DNA of 43,262 nt, taken from contig URTC01000001.1 of the NCBI GenBank assembly GCA_900550765.1, positions 1-43,262 on the forward strand, in the 5' to 3' direction. Origin of the DNA: an uncultured Clostridia bacterium. GTDB lineage: Bacteria; Bacillota; Clostridia; Christensenellales; QALW01. The notes beneath the pieces were generated by a model. That model saw nothing but the letters and a program-made list of their open reading frames with translations, had not been told where the DNA came from and searched no databases. A program made the translations under genes and the position numbers. This document shows positions 15,459 to 24,960 of the stretch, in pieces; position 1 is the first letter of the stretch, and every line of letters begins with the position of its first letter.

Positions 15459-16409
15459 TTATTCTTCTCTTTTATATAGACGGCGGTTGTTCAGCAGCCA
15501 CTGCTTTTCGGAAAAGCCGCCCGGCTGCACGTCGGCCAGAGCTTTTTGAAAATCAAACATCCGGGCGTCGATCATATCCAGATAATGCAGCATTTCCGCT
15601 TCAGGGAACATGGGCCGCCGGATCGCGCCGAACTCCGGCTCATAATGATGGGAAATGAGCATATGCTGCAAAAGTACCGTTGTTTGTTCCCGGGCGCCTA
15701 CGGCCTTTGCCGCTTCGGCAATGATCAGCGGTCCCTGCACGATGTGCCCCAGAAGCAGTCCGTTTCTTGTATAATCGCTTACCAGGCCCAGATCCGAGGC
15801 CGCCATTTCATCCGTTTTTTCAATATCATGCAAAATTACGCCTGCGTAGAGCCAGTCCGGGTCCAGTTGGGTATAGATTCCGCACATCGCCTCAGCCGCG
15901 GCCAGCATGGTGGTGGTATGATACAAAAGACCGCAGCGCACTGAGTGATGGTTGGCCTGTGCGGCCGGATAGTACAGCAGTTTATCTTTCACCTGCTCCA
16001 CCACGTAGGTTACAATGCCGCGGATATCCTCCTGCCGGATGCGCGCGATGTATTCCTGCAGCACGGCAAACATCTCTTCGCCGCTTTTAGGAGCTGAGGG
16101 AACAAAGTCATTAATGGAAACGGGGTCGCTCTCGGCCGCCGGGCGGATTTTTTCTATTTTCAGCTGCAGCGCATTCATCCATGCCACCACCAGGCCGCGG
16201 ACCTTTACCAGCATATTTGTTCCGTAGCTGGCAAACTGTGTTTCGTTGTAATTCCATATCTTGGCGTTCATTTCTCCGTGGGCATCGGCGATCGTCAGGT
16301 CAACAAAATTTTTTCCGGTCTGGCCGGTTTTTACCTGAAAGGTTTTTATAAGCACAAACCCCTCAAAACTTTCGTTTACGGCAAGCTCGCTTAATTTTTT
16401 CTGTTCCAT
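15459..16409 (-). CDS. YhaM-type 3'-5' exoribonuclease (OB fold plus HD domain)
   Basis: Protein of 316 residues, the usual length for YhaM. The N-terminal OB-fold domain (about 15-85) contains GKNFVDLTIADAHGEMNAKIWNY; the C-terminal HD domain (about 155-290) has HHSVRCGLLYHTTTML, YAGVILHDIEKTDEM (the HD pair), GHIVQGPLI and MLISHHYEPEFGA. YhaM trims single-stranded RNA and DNA 3' ends using Mn. The start ATG has GGAGG upstream. The gene is divergent from the 39-residue gene and spoIIE, and followed by DUF2508 after a hairpin. Confidence 0.92.
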   Translation of the reverse strand: MEQKKLSELAVNESFEGFVLIKTFQVKTGQTGKNFVDLTIADAHGEMNAKIWNYNETQFASYGTNMLVKVRGLVVAWMNALQLKIEKIRPAAESDPVSINDFVPSAPKSGEEMFAVLQEYIARIRQEDIRGIVTYVVEQVKDKLLYYPAAQANHHSVRCGLLYHTTTMLAAAEAMCGIYTQLDPDWLYAGVILHDIEKTDEMAASDLGLVSDYTRNGLLLGHIVQGPLIIAEAAKAVGAREQTTVLLQHMLISHHYEPEFGAIRRPMFPEAEMLHYLDMIDARMFDFQKALADVQPGGFSEKQWLLNNRRLYKREE

Positions 16410-16430
16410 ACATCCTCCTAAAGCAATTGC

Positions 16431-16442
16431 TGTTATAATTGT
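16431..16442. promoter_or_regulatory. Overlapping divergent extended -10 elements
   Basis: On the plus strand TGTTATAAT (16431-16439) and on the minus strand TGCTACAAT (16445-16437) are both TGn-extended -10 elements. Neither has a good -35. They would serve the small plus-strand gene and the yhaM-like gene, making the two transcription units mutually exclusive. Confidence 0.45.
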
Positions 16443-16492
16443 AGCATAAACAGGAAAAAATAGAAAGTAAATAATGAAAAAGGAGCGGTACG

Positions 16493-16612
16493 ATGAAAAA
16501 AAAGAAGAAAAATATGTGGCATGACGGAAATATCCCGTCCGATGTGGAGGGAAGCTATACGGGAATCAGTGAGACCGGCGGCCCGCCCGTGCAGGATGCT
16601 GACGATCTGTAA
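16493..16612 (+). CDS. Conserved small acidic protein, 39 residues
   Basis: ATG 16493 follows AAAAAGGAG at ideal spacing and opens a 39-codon frame ending TAA 16610-16612. The product starts with a lysine run (MKKKKKNMW), then SDVEGSYTGISETG and a C-terminal PVQDADDL. I recall short Clostridia proteins with the pattern G-S-Y-T-G-x-P ... P-V-Q-D-x-D-D-L, so this is likely a real conserved gene of unknown function. It has no cysteines or membrane segment. The gene ends about 100 bp before spoIIE on the same strand; read-through from it would enter the spoIIE leader, where an inverted repeat can mask the ribosome site. Confidence 0.75.
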   Translation: MKKKKKNMWHDGNIPSDVEGSYTGISETGGPPVQDADDL

Positions 16613-16636
16613 CAAATTTTTAAATCTTTTTGCAAA

Positions 16637-16713
16637 ATTCACCATCCGCCGAACGACATTTTGTTTAAGCGCACCGCGCTATAATGATCAAAAAACCGTA
16701 GTGGATGGTGAAT
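16637..16713 (+). repeat. 11-bp perfect inverted repeat spanning the spoIIE promoter and ribosome binding site
   Basis: ATTCACCATCC (16637-16647) and GGATGGTGAAT (16703-16713) are exact reverse complements, 55 bases apart. The second arm is the spoIIE ribosome-binding region, ending two bases before ATG 16716. The first arm lies upstream of the -10 at 16680, so only transcripts started further upstream would carry both arms. Confidence 0.7.
16653..16685 (+). promoter_or_regulatory. Putative spoIIE promoter with long spacer
   Basis: A perfect TATAAT (16680-16685) has no -35 at 17 bases, but ACGACA (16653-16658) lies exactly 21 bases upstream. In B. subtilis, spoIIE and spoIIG are Spo0A-activated sigma-A promoters with 21-22 base spacers. 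AACGACA also resembles the inverted Spo0A box TTCGACA (5 of 7). The similarity is suggestive only. Confidence 0.5.
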
Positions 16714-16715
16714 GT

Positions 16716-18941
16716 ATGAAACAGTGGATCAAGCCCGGGCTGATGTTTTTGTGCGGCTTATTGGCAGCCCGGTGCAGCTTTTTGCAGGGAGTGTATCCCT
16801 TTGGGGGTGCGCTGCTGTGCGTGATGTATGAAAGCCGCTGGTTCTCCTCTCTTTTTTTGGGCGCCGCTATCGGCGCTGTTTCTACCGGGGCGACGGCCGG
16901 CGGTATGCTGCTGGCTCTTTTACCGCTGGTTTTGCTTTTGCCCCTGCTTTTGCTTTTTAAACGGAAAAACGTGCAGGCATTGCTGTGGCGGCAGCTTGCA
17001 GCACTGCTGGCATATGCGGTGCCTGCCCTGATCCTGCCAATTGATTTTTATGAACGCGTATTCCAGATTTTTTCCGGCCTGCTGGCGGTATGTCTGATTC
17101 CGCTGCTCAAACGCATTGTACTTTCGGTTTCACAAATGGAAAGCCGGCTGAGCTTGGAGCGTGCGGATATTCTGGCCCTGGGCTGTGTGGGCGGCCTGGT
17201 GCTGTCCTGCCTGCCGCGGACGGATTTTTGGGGGTTTAATTTGTGTATTTTCGCATTGCTGTTTTCTTCATCCCTGGCAGTATGCGCTTTTGAAGGTGCG
17301 GGCAGCATGTGGGCCTCCATCTGCGGAATCATGTGGGTGGTAAAGGGAGGCGATTCCACAATAGCGCTGTGTTTGGTAGCCGGGGGGATTTTTGCGGGAA
17401 TGCTGGCTTCCAAAAAGGGCGGAATTCTTTTAGGCTTCCTGCTGGGGGACATGCTGGTCAGCCTTTTCTTTTTAAATACCTTTGCGATTAGCACGGGAGT
17501 GATCAACCTTGTTTTGGGCTGCGGCTATACGGTGTTTTTAAAGGCCTCTTGGGTGGAACGGCTCCGGCGGCTGGCCGGCGTACGCTCCGGCGTAAACGAT
17601 TTGGAAATGAGCTATATCGAAGGGCTGCGCCAGCAGCAAAGTGAAAAATTAAAGGGCGCCGGCAGAATGTACGCCGAGCTTGCCAAGGCGTTTACCGCTG
17701 CCTCAAGAAATCGGGAATTCCGCAGTGAACTGATTGACCGTACGGTACAGCTTTGCCGGGAGTGTGAAAAGAGTGAATACTGCCTGAAAAGCCGGAAGAG
17801 CGATACGCTGATTGAGCTGGGGCAGGCCGCGGACGAGCTGATGGAACGGGAACGGCTTTCCGGTCTGCCGCTGACGCTGACGGCCCGGTGCGTCCGGCCT
17901 ATGGAGCTTTTGGAAGGACTGAAAGCTAACTTTAAAACCCTTTCGGCGGCGCGGCGGGAGAATCCCGATGAGAGTATGGAAATGGCACAGCAGCTGAAGA
18001 GCCTTTCGGAAATGCTGTTTTCTTTGGCGGAGGATCTTTCCGAACTGCCGGAATTTGATAAAGAACGGGAACTGGCGGTAAAGGAAGTGCTGGCTTCGCG
18101 CGTGGGCGGTGTCAAGCAGGTAATATGCCGCAAAAACGGCGAAAGCCATACGCTGCAGATCACCCTGAAAGAGTATACCAAGGATACGCAAAACAAGATA
18201 TGCCGTGCCCTGGAAGCGGGATTTTTGGGGAAATACCGCTGCCTGACCGGAGGCATCAATAAAAACGGGGGCTTTACCGGTACATTTGCGGCCGAACCCA
18301 AATTTAAGGTAAACGCTTACGCCTGCCGAAGAAGCAAGAGCGGCGAAACGGTATGCGGGGATTCCTTTACCTTTTGCAGTGTAAATAATGATAAATATAT
18401 TGCCGCTATCAGTGATGGCGCCGGCAGCGGTGAAAAAGCCGCCAAAGAAAGCGAAAGTGCACTGGATCTTTTAGAGGCCTTTACTTCCACCCATATCAAA
18501 CGCAGCGATATGTTTAAGGCTATGAATCAGTTGCTGCTGCTTAAAGGAGATCATGAGGCATATTCCACGATGGATGTAGCGGAATTTAATTTGGAAAACG
18601 GGATTCTGTATTGGACCAAGATCGGTGCGGTACCGGGATATATCGTCAGAGGCGGCAAGGTGGAAAAAGTAGAGGCGGGCGCCCTTCCTATGGGCATTGT
18701 CTCCAAGATCAATCCTACTACTACCAAAAAACTGGTGCAGAACGGTGATATTATTGTGCTGATGAGCGACGGCGTATATGACGGTCTTTGCCGTGGAGAA
18801 GAGGATGCCATCAGCCATATATTGGCGCAGGAACCGCCGGAAAATACCAAAGAGCTTGCCGAAAAACTATTGGAAAGCGCAAAGGAGACCAAGGTGGATG
18901 ATGATATGACGGTTATGGTGCTGCGGGTAGACGCCGCATAA
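16716..18941 (+). CDS. spoIIE: Stage II sporulation protein E (SpoIIE), PP2C phosphatase
   Basis: Protein of 741 residues. ATG 16716 is chosen because the hydrophobic N-terminus (MKQWIKPGLMFLCGLLAARC) begins there; the longer frame upstream crosses the promoter. About ten membrane helices fill residues 10-290, followed by a cytoplasmic regulatory region with a Cys cluster (LCRECEKSEYC, near 350) and the C-terminal PP2C domain (about 530-741). Metal-binding motifs are CGDSF, AAISDGAGSG (Asp567), VLMSDGVYD and VDDDMTVMV. SpoIIE dephosphorylates SpoIIAA in the forespore, activating sigma-F, and interacts with FtsZ at the polar septum. The ribosome binding region GGATGGTGA is weak and lies in an inverted repeat. 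Its presence shows the organism is a spore former, at least by ancestry. Confidence 0.95.
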   Translation: MKQWIKPGLMFLCGLLAARCSFLQGVYPFGGALLCVMYESRWFSSLFLGAAIGAVSTGATAGGMLLALLPLVLLLPLLLLFKRKNVQALLWRQLAALLAYAVPALILPIDFYERVFQIFSGLLAVCLIPLLKRIVLSVSQMESRLSLERADILALGCVGGLVLSCLPRTDFWGFNLCIFALLFSSSLAVCAFEGAGSMWASICGIMWVVKGGDSTIALCLVAGGIFAGMLASKKGGILLGFLLGDMLVSLFFLNTFAISTGVINLVLGCGYTVFLKASWVERLRRLAGVRSGVNDLEMSYIEGLRQQQSEKLKGAGRMYAELAKAFTAASRNREFRSELIDRTVQLCRECEKSEYCLKSRKSDTLIELGQAADELMERERLSGLPLTLTARCVRPMELLEGLKANFKTLSAARRENPDESMEMAQQLKSLSEMLFSLAEDLSELPEFDKERELAVKEVLASRVGGVKQVICRKNGESHTLQITLKEYTKDTQNKICRALEAGFLGKYRCLTGGINKNGGFTGTFAAEPKFKVNAYACRRSKSGETVCGDSFTFCSVNNDKYIAAISDGAGSGEKAAKESESALDLLEAFTSTHIKRSDMFKAMNQLLLLKGDHEAYSTMDVAEFNLENGILYWTKIGAVPGYIVRGGKVEKVEAGALPMGIVSKINPTTTKKLVQNGDIIVLMSDGVYDGLCRGEEDAISHILAQEPPENTKELAEKLLESAKETKVDDDMTVMVLRVDAA

Positions 18942-19033
18942 AAGATGGGCAGAATTAGGCTTCCGCGGCTGGCGGAAGAAGGCTGTTTAAAGGAAAAGCA
19001 CAGAAAGATTTCCTTAGCTGTATATTGCATCAA

Positions 19034-19060
19034 GCCTCCCTCGTTAGAGGGAGGCCTGTT
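19034..19060 (+). terminator. Hairpin after spoIIE, probable terminator
   Basis: GCCTCCCTC (19034-19042), a 4-base loop, and GAGGGAGGC (19047-19055), followed by CTGTTTGT. The T tract is interrupted, so efficiency is uncertain. The hairpin resembles the second hairpin of the repeat family at 35.9-36.2 kb. Bases 18942-19033 hold nothing else recognisable. Confidence 0.6.
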
Positions 19061-19179
19061 TGTATTCTGATCTGTCACCAATCGTTCCTATTCATAGAAG
19101 GCTGTTATTGGCAGTACTTTTATTTTTAGAACGCATTTTGCTTCTCTTGGCTTCGATGGCAAGCGGGAAGTGAGACTGG

Positions 19180-19248
19180 GAGAGAAGGAAAGGGAAGAGA
19201 CTGCCCCCGCAGTCACCTGCGGTGACAGCTTCCCTGATAAGGGGAGCC
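19180..19248 (-). repeat. Partial copy of the GC-rich intergenic repeat, reverse orientation
   Basis: Read on the minus strand, this stretch runs GGCTCCCCTTATCAGGGAAG, then a CACCGCAGGTG hairpin, then CTGCGGGG, matching the first two thirds of the copies at 35915 and 36101. It lies between the convergent spoIIE and LiaF-like genes. Confidence 0.7.
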
Positions 19249-19318
19249 GGGAAAGTTTTGTTCAAGGGAGATGCTGTTGCGTTTCCTATCAGAAGGCAGC
19301 GGGAGAGTTTCTGGAATT

Positions 19319-19903
19319 TTATTTGATCTCAATCCCGCCGAAAACACAGGTATATTCGATTGTAACGGTAGGCCCGCCCTCAATATGTACCGTTTTATTT
19401 TCACAGCCGCCTAAAAAGGAAGAGCCCGCCGTCTTGATGTTGGCATTTTCCGGTGCAAACACGTCGATGCCGCCAAAGACGGCGGTAAGCTTCAGCGTAA
19501 TATCCTCTGAAATTACCGTGCCGCGCAGATCGATATCCACCCCGCCGAAGACGGCTGTGGCCTTAAAGCCGTTTTTCAGCTCCATACCCCGCAAATTCAC
19601 ATGTTCGCCCGAAAAGCAGGCCGTATATGCGCTCTCCGGCGGCCGCGATGCCGCATTCGGCCCTCCGGAGCTCGGCTTCGTCTTTTTGCCGAAGATAAGG
19701 CACAGGCCGATAATGATTGCTGCACCTGAAAAAATCATCTGGAATACCTTGGCATCCTCCAAAATACAGAACGCCATGCTTGCCGCAAAAAGTAACTCAC
19801 TGAAGGAAAATCCATCCCACCAGGCGAACCAGTCACCCAGAATGCTAATACCCACCGCAAGAAAGCAGATCCCCCAAAAGATATTTTTTGCTCGACTTTT
19901 CAT
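19319..19903 (-). CDS. LiaF-like membrane protein (cell-wall-stress response type)
   Basis: Protein of 194 residues. The N-terminal half has about four membrane helices ([56 protein letters not shown]), followed by a linker near 75-90. The C-terminal half is a beta-helix-like repeat, [31 protein letters not shown] and [13 protein letters not shown], the hallmark of the LiaF/DUF2154 C-terminal domain. In Bacillus, LiaF inhibits the LiaRS two-component system that senses lipid II antibiotics. No LiaRS or phage-shock gene is nearby; instead the ATG overlaps the uvrA stop by 4 bp, so translation is coupled to a DNA-repair gene. Role here is unknown. Confidence 0.85.
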   Translation of the reverse strand: MKSRAKNIFWGICFLAVGISILGDWFAWWDGFSFSELLFAASMAFCILEDAKVFQMIFSGAAIIIGLCLIFGKKTKPSSGGPNAASRPPESAYTACFSGEHVNLRGMELKNGFKATAVFGGVDIDLRGTVISEDITLKLTAVFGGIDVFAPENANIKTAGSSFLGGCENKTVHIEGGPTVTIEYTCVFGGIEIK

Positions 19904-22728
19904 GGGCCTTTCTCCAATATTTTCTTTAAAAAGCGTCCGGTGTGGCTTTCCGGTACCCTGGTCAGTTCCTCCGGCGTACCCTGGGCAATTACCGTGCCGC
20001 CGTTTACGCCGCCTTCCGGCCCCATGTCGATGCAGTGGTCGGCAATTTTAATAATATCCAGGTTGTGCTCAATAACCACCACCGTATTGCCGCCGGCCGC
20101 CAGCCGGTCCAAAATAGCCACCAGTTTTTTCACATCATCGGTATGCAGACCGGTCGTCGGCTCATCGAGAATATAGATCGTCTTTCCTGTAGGCCGCCGG
20201 GAAAGCTCGGTGGCCAGTTTCACGCGCTGGGCTTCGCCGCCGGAAAGCATCGTAGAAGGCTGCCCAAGCTTGATATATCCAAGCCCCACATCGTAGAGCA
20301 GCTGAATCTTGCGGTGAATCTGCGGAACATTTTTGAAGAAATCAACCGCCTCTTCTACGGTCATATCCAATACTTCAAAGATATTTTTGCCCTTATAGCG
20401 CACCTCCAGCGTTTCCTTGGAATACCGCTTGCCGCCGCATACCTCGCAGGGCACGTAGATATCGGGCATAAAGTGCATTTCAATTTTAATAATCCCGTCG
20501 CCGCTGCAGGCTTCGCACCGGCCCCCCTTTACGTTAAAGCTGAAGCGGCCGTTATTGTAGCCGCGCATCTTTGCGTCCTGCGTTTGAGCGAACAGCGCGC
20601 GGATGTGGTCAAACACCCCGGTATAGGTAGCCGGATTGGAGCGCGGCGTTCTGCCGATGGGGCTTTGATCGATTACAATAACTTTATCCAGCTGCTCCGT
20701 TCCCGTAACATCGCGGCAGGGCGCGGGCGGAAAATGCGCCCGGTTCAGTTTGCGCGCCAGCGTTTTATATAAAACCTCGTTCACCAGTGAGCTTTTGCCC
20801 GAGCCGGAAACGCCGGTAACTGCCGTAATAACGCCCAGCGGGATTTTCACGGTCACATTTTTCAAATTGTTGGCACAGGCCCCTTTTACCGTAATAAAAC
20901 CGCGGGGCTCTCTTCTCTCCTTGGGAACGGGAATCGTGAGCCGCCCCGAAAGATAGGCGCCTGTAAGAGATTCCGGACAGGCCATAATCTCCTCCGGTGT
21001 ACCCGCGCATACCACATGTCCGCCGCGCGCGCCCGCACCGGGGCCGATATCCACCACATAATCCGCCTGCCGAATGGTATCCTCGTCATGCTCCACCACC
21101 ACCAGCGTATTGCCTAAATCCCGCAACCCCTTTAAGGAGGCCAGAAGCTTTTCATTATCCCGCTGATGCAGGCCGATGCTGGGCTCATCTAAAATATACA
21201 AAACCCCCATTAAACCCGCGCCGATCTGCGTGGCAAGCCGGATACGCTGCGCTTCGCCGCCGGAAAGCGTGCAGGCCGCGCGCGTAAGCGTAAGATAATC
21301 CAATCCTACGTTCTCCAAAAAGGATAACCGCGCGTCAAGTTCCTTTAAAATGCGTTCGGCAATCATGGTATCCTTGCTGCCAAGCGTCAGCGTTTTTAAA
21401 AACGCATGCGTCTGCCAAATGGGCATATCGCTGATTTCAAAAATGTTTTTTCCGTTTACCGTAACGGCCAGGGCCTCGGGCTTGTACCGCCGGCCGCCGC
21501 AGGCATGGCAGGGGCTGCTGGTCATCAGCTGCTCCAAATCCCGCTTGACGCCCTCGCTCTGCGTTTCCCGAAAACGGCGTTCCAGCTGCGGAATAATCCC
21601 TTCAAACGGCTGCTTAAAGGAACGCGAATGGCGGTTTGTTGTAATTTGAAAGTCAATCTCCTCATTACCGGAGCCATAAAGGATAATGTTTTGTATTTTT
21701 TCATCAAGGTCCTGAAACGGCGTATCCAAAGAGAATCCGTAATGTGCCGCAAGTCCCTGATAGTACATACGGTTCATGGAATCGGTGCCCATCACAAACC
21801 AACCGGAAACACGAATGGCTCCTTCCTTTAAAGAAAGGGAGGCGTCATGCACAACCAGTCCCGGATCCACCCGCATAATACTGCCGATGCCCGTACACTC
21901 CGGACAGGCGCCGAAGGGCGAGTAAAACGAAACCAGCCGCGGCTCCAGCTCTACTATGCTGATATTGCAGTCGGGGCAGGCATAGTTTTGGGAAAACAGC
22001 AGTTCCCTTTGCCCGATGACATCAATCACCGCCAGTCCCTCGGCCAATTTCAGGGCAGCCTCTATCGAATCGGTAAGCCTTGAACGGATATCCTCACGTA
22101 CAATCAGCCGGTCGACAACCACAGAGATATGATGCTTGTTATTCTTTTCCAGCTTGATTTCTTCCCCCAGCTCAAACAGCTCGCCGTCAATTTTTACCCG
22201 GATATAACCGCTCTTTTGCAGGCTCTCCAGCAGCTTCACGTGTTCGCCCTTGCGGCCGCGCACTACCGGCGCCAGCACTTGAATCCGCGTGCCCTCAGGC
22301 AAGGCCAGTACCGCCTGCACCATCTGGGCAACGGTCTGCTTTTGAATTTCCTTTCCGCACTTAGGGCAATGGGCGACGCCGATGCGCGCATAAAGCAAAC
22401 GCAGATAATCATGAATCTCGGTAACGGTGCCCACGGTGGAGCGGGGGTTGTTGTTGGTGGTTTTTTGATCGATGCTGATGGCCGGCGAAAGCCCCTCAAT
22501 GGATTCCACATCCGGCTTTTCCATCTGCCCCAAAAACTGGCGGGCGTAGGAGGAAAGGCTTTCCACATACCGCCGCTGCCCCTCGGCATAGAGCGTATCA
22601 AACGCCAGCGAGCTTTTGCCCGAGCCGGAAAGACCGGTGAATACCACCATTTTGTTCCGGGGGATTTCTACGGTAACATTTTTTAAGTTATGGGTTTTTG
22701 CCCCTTTTATGATAATACTGTCTCTCAT
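19900..22728 (-). CDS. uvrA: Excinuclease ABC subunit A
   Basis: UvrA, 942 residues, full length. It is the damage-sensing ATPase of nucleotide excision repair and works as a dimer with UvrB. Two ABC modules are visible: Walker [14 protein letters not shown] near residue 32 and [13 protein letters not shown] near 640, with signature motifs [12 protein letters not shown] and [12 protein letters not shown] and Walker [11 protein letters not shown] and [10 protein letters not shown]. Zinc ligands CPKC, CPDC, CPEC, CHAC, CEAC and CEVC are present. The ATG overlaps the uvrB stop by 4 bp, and the stop overlaps the LiaF-like ATG by 4 bp. The gene order uvrB-uvrA is standard in Firmicutes. Confidence 0.98.
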   Translation of the reverse strand: MRDSIIIKGAKTHNLKNVTVEIPRNKMVVFTGLSGSGKSSLAFDTLYAEGQRRYVESLSSYARQFLGQMEKPDVESIEGLSPAISIDQKTTNNNPRSTVGTVTEIHDYLRLLYARIGVAHCPKCGKEIQKQTVAQMVQAVLALPEGTRIQVLAPVVRGRKGEHVKLLESLQKSGYIRVKIDGELFELGEEIKLEKNNKHHISVVVDRLIVREDIRSRLTDSIEAALKLAEGLAVIDVIGQRELLFSQNYACPDCNISIVELEPRLVSFYSPFGACPECTGIGSIMRVDPGLVVHDASLSLKEGAIRVSGWFVMGTDSMNRMYYQGLAAHYGFSLDTPFQDLDEKIQNIILYGSGNEEIDFQITTNRHSRSFKQPFEGIIPQLERRFRETQSEGVKRDLEQLMTSSPCHACGGRRYKPEALAVTVNGKNIFEISDMPIWQTHAFLKTLTLGSKDTMIAERILKELDARLSFLENVGLDYLTLTRAACTLSGGEAQRIRLATQIGAGLMGVLYILDEPSIGLHQRDNEKLLASLKGLRDLGNTLVVVEHDEDTIRQADYVVDIGPGAGARGGHVVCAGTPEEIMACPESLTGAYLSGRLTIPVPKERREPRGFITVKGACANNLKNVTVKIPLGVITAVTGVSGSGKSSLVNEVLYKTLARKLNRAHFPPAPCRDVTGTEQLDKVIVIDQSPIGRTPRSNPATYTGVFDHIRALFAQTQDAKMRGYNNGRFSFNVKGGRCEACSGDGIIKIEMHFMPDIYVPCEVCGGKRYSKETLEVRYKGKNIFEVLDMTVEEAVDFFKNVPQIHRKIQLLYDVGLGYIKLGQPSTMLSGGEAQRVKLATELSRRPTGKTIYILDEPTTGLHTDDVKKLVAILDRLAAGGNTVVVIEHNLDIIKIADHCIDMGPEGGVNGGTVIAQGTPEELTRVPESHTGRFLKKILEKGP

Positions 22729-24671
22729 TGATTTTCCTCATAAAGCAATTTTAACGTATCGCGTATCTTCGCGGCTTTTTCAAACTCCAGGTTTTTGGCG
22801 TATTTTAGCATTTCCTCCTCCAGGGTACGAATGCGGTCGCGCAGGTTCTCCGCGGGCTTTTCCTCTTCGGCCGCGCCGGTAATTTCAATTAAGTCGGCAA
22901 TCGGCTTCATAATCGTTTTCGGCGTGATGCCGTGCTCAAGATTATACCGCTGCTGTATCTCGCGGCGGCGCCGAGTCTCCTCAATGGCGCCCTTCATGGA
23001 ATCGGTAACGGTATCGGCGTACATAATCACGCGCCCCTCGGCGTTTCGCGCCCCTCGGCCGATCGTCTGTATCAGGGAACGCTGGGAGCGCAAAGAACCT
23101 TCTTTATCGGCGTCCAAAATCGCAATCAGCGCTACTTCGGGCAGATCCAGCCCTTCCCGCAGCAGGTTGATGCCCACTAAAACGTCAAACTTTCCCAGCC
23201 GCAGGTTGCGCAGGATCTCGACGCGCTCCAGCGTGTGAATCTCCGAGTGCATATATTCCACTCTAAGGCCAATTTCCTTTAAATAATCCGTCAGCATTTC
23301 GGCCATGCGCTTGGTAAGCGTCGTAACCAGCGTGCGGAAGCCTCTGACAGTAGTGCCCTGAATTTCTTCGATCAAATCGTCTATCTGTCCCTCTATTGGT
23401 CTCACCGAAATTTCCGGGTCAAGCAGGCCGGTGGGACGGATGATCTGCTCCACTACCTGGCCGGCGCGTTCCAACTCATACTCAGCAGGCGTAGCCGAAA
23501 CAAACAGCGTCTGCCTCAAGCGAGCCGCGGCTTCCTCAGAGCGCAGGGGGCGGTTGTCAAAAGCGGCCGGAAGACGAAAGCCGTAATCCACCAGCATCTG
23601 CTTGCGGGAACGGTCTCCGGCATACATCGCGCGCATCTGCGGCACGGTCACGTGCGATTCATCAATAATGACCAAAAAATCCCGCGGAAAATAATCCAGC
23701 AGCGTATAGGGCGGCTCTCCCTCGCTGCGGCCGTCCAGATACCGGGAATAGTTTTCTATTCCGGAACAATATCCGATCTCACTGATCATTTCCAAATCGT
23801 AGCGGGTACGCTGCTCAAGCCGTTCGGCCTCCAGCAGCTTACCGGCCTTGTTCAGTTCCTCCAGCCGGATCTCCAAATCCTTTTTTATATTTTCAATGGC
23901 TTTTTCCAGCTGATGTGCGTCCGCCGCATAATGGGTATTGGGAAAAATGGCACAATGCTGCAGCGTTGCCAGCACGCGGCCGGTAAGCACATCCACCTCG
24001 CAGATACGGTCGATCTCATCGCCGAAGAACTCTACCCGCACAGCCTTTTCGCTTTGCTGGGCGGTAAGGATCTCCACACTGTCGCCCCGTACGCGAAAAG
24101 TACCGCGCACAAAGTCCACATCGTTGCGCTCATACTGCATCTCTACCAGCTTTATCAGCAGCTGATTTCTCTCCAAAACCATTCCCGGGCGCAGGGAAAC
24201 GGACATTTCCCGGTAGGTGACCGGGTCGCCCAGACCGTAAATACACGAAACCGAGGCTACCACAATCACGTCCCGCCGTTCCTGCAGGGAACAGGTGGCG
24301 CTGTGCCGCAGCTTTTCAATTTCCTCGTTAATCGAGGAATCCTTTTCGATATACGTATCCGTCTGCGGAATATACGCCTCGGGCTGATAATAATCGTAAA
24401 ACGATACGAAATATTCCACGGCGTTATGGGGAAAAAACTCCTTGAATTCACTGTAGAGCTGCGCTGCCAGCGTCTTGTTATGGGCCAGCACCAGCGTGGG
24501 ACGGTTGATTTTTTGAATGATATTGGCCATTGTAAAGGTTTTGCCCGAGCCGGTAACGCCCAAAAGCACCTGGGCGTCCAAGCCGTCCTCAATGCCCTGC
24601 ACCAGCTTTTCGATTGCCTGGGGCTGATCGCCGGTCGGCTGGAACGCGGATACTAATTCAAACCTCTCCAC
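22725..24671 (-). CDS. uvrB: Excinuclease ABC subunit B
   Basis: UvrB, 648 residues if started at GTG 24671, which is preceded by GAAAGGAG at 7 bases; the product then begins [20 protein letters not shown] as in other UvrB proteins. An in-frame ATG at 24695 lies before that ribosome site and is less likely. Motifs: Walker [14 protein letters not shown], beta-hairpin [37 protein letters not shown], helicase motif [10 protein letters not shown], and a C-terminal UVR domain that contacts UvrC ([24 protein letters not shown], shown here only as [18 protein letters not shown]). The gene is transcribed from 24932-24960 with a leader of about 250 nt that contains a terminator-like hairpin. Confidence 0.97.
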   Translation of the reverse strand: MERFELVSAFQPTGDQPQAIEKLVQGIEDGLDAQVLLGVTGSGKTFTMANIIQKINRPTLVLAHNKTLAAQLYSEFKEFFPHNAVEYFVSFYDYYQPEAYIPQTDTYIEKDSSINEEIEKLRHSATCSLQERRDVIVVASVSCIYGLGDPVTYREMSVSLRPGMVLERNQLLIKLVEMQYERNDVDFVRGTFRVRGDSVEILTAQQSEKAVRVEFFGDEIDRICEVDVLTGRVLATLQHCAIFPNTHYAADAHQLEKAIENIKKDLEIRLEELNKAGKLLEAERLEQRTRYDLEMISEIGYCSGIENYSRYLDGRSEGEPPYTLLDYFPRDFLVIIDESHVTVPQMRAMYAGDRSRKQMLVDYGFRLPAAFDNRPLRSEEAAARLRQTLFVSATPAEYELERAGQVVEQIIRPTGLLDPEISVRPIEGQIDDLIEEIQGTTVRGFRTLVTTLTKRMAEMLTDYLKEIGLRVEYMHSEIHTLERVEILRNLRLGKFDVLVGINLLREGLDLPEVALIAILDADKEGSLRSQRSLIQTIGRGARNAEGRVIMYADTVTDSMKGAIEETRRRREIQQRYNLEHGITPKTIMKPIADLIEITGAAEEEKPAENLRDRIRTLEEEMLKYAKNLEFEKAAKIRDTLKLLYEENQ

Positions 24672-24803
24672 GCGCGTGCTCCTTTCTTGCAACATTAAAA
24701 TTTTGAAAACAAAAAATATTAAAAATCAATCCGTTCTTTTCCCCGGAAAGAGAATGTCTCCGCCTCGTTTGGCAAAAGACGGCCGCCGCTTTTTACTTTC
24801 TTC

Positions 24804-24904
24804 GGCTCCTCTGAGAAGGGATGGTGTCTTTGAAGGAGAGCTTCATAAAAAACGGAAACAACTCTTCCGTTTTCTGCGGTGACAGCTGCCCTTGATGGGG
24901 AGAG
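24804..24904 (-). repeat. Degenerate copy of the intergenic repeat in the uvrB leader, reverse orientation
   Basis: Read on the minus strand, CTCCCCATCAAGGGCAGCTG followed by TCACCGCA (24904-24876) matches the first hairpin of the 124-bp repeat, and CCCTTCTCAGAGGAGCC (about 24820-24804) resembles its last hairpin. The centre is replaced by a terminator-like hairpin. Confidence 0.5.
24847..24873 (-). terminator. Intrinsic-terminator-like hairpin in the uvrB leader
   Basis: On the minus strand AAAACGGAA (24873-24865) pairs, across a 7-base loop, with TTCCGTTTT, which runs on as TTTTTT. It lies between the uvrB promoter and the start codon, so it could act as an attenuator or be a leftover of the repeat. 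Confidence 0.6.
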
Positions 24905-24931
24905 TCGATAGATAGGTGCGGATCTTCTTTT

Positions 24932-24960
24932 ATTATAGCACGGGCTTGTTGATTTGCAAA
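24932..24960 (-). promoter_or_regulatory. uvrBA promoter
   Basis: On the minus strand TTTGCA (24960-24955), a 17-base spacer and TATAAT (24937-24932) with an extended TGC. I found no LexA/DinR-type box near it. Confidence 0.7.

Noticed and set aside
16521..16715. N-terminal extension of SpoIIE starting inside the 39-residue gene
   Set aside because: It would cover a TATAAT promoter and both arms of the inverted repeat, has no ribosome site, and SpoIIE normally begins with a membrane segment as at 16716.
23652..24656. Long plus-strand open frame of 334 codons opposite uvrB
   Set aside because: It is the antisense shadow of a certain uvrB gene; the composition is rich in His/Leu/Gln as expected from antisense GC-rich coding sequence, and no ribosome site precedes it.
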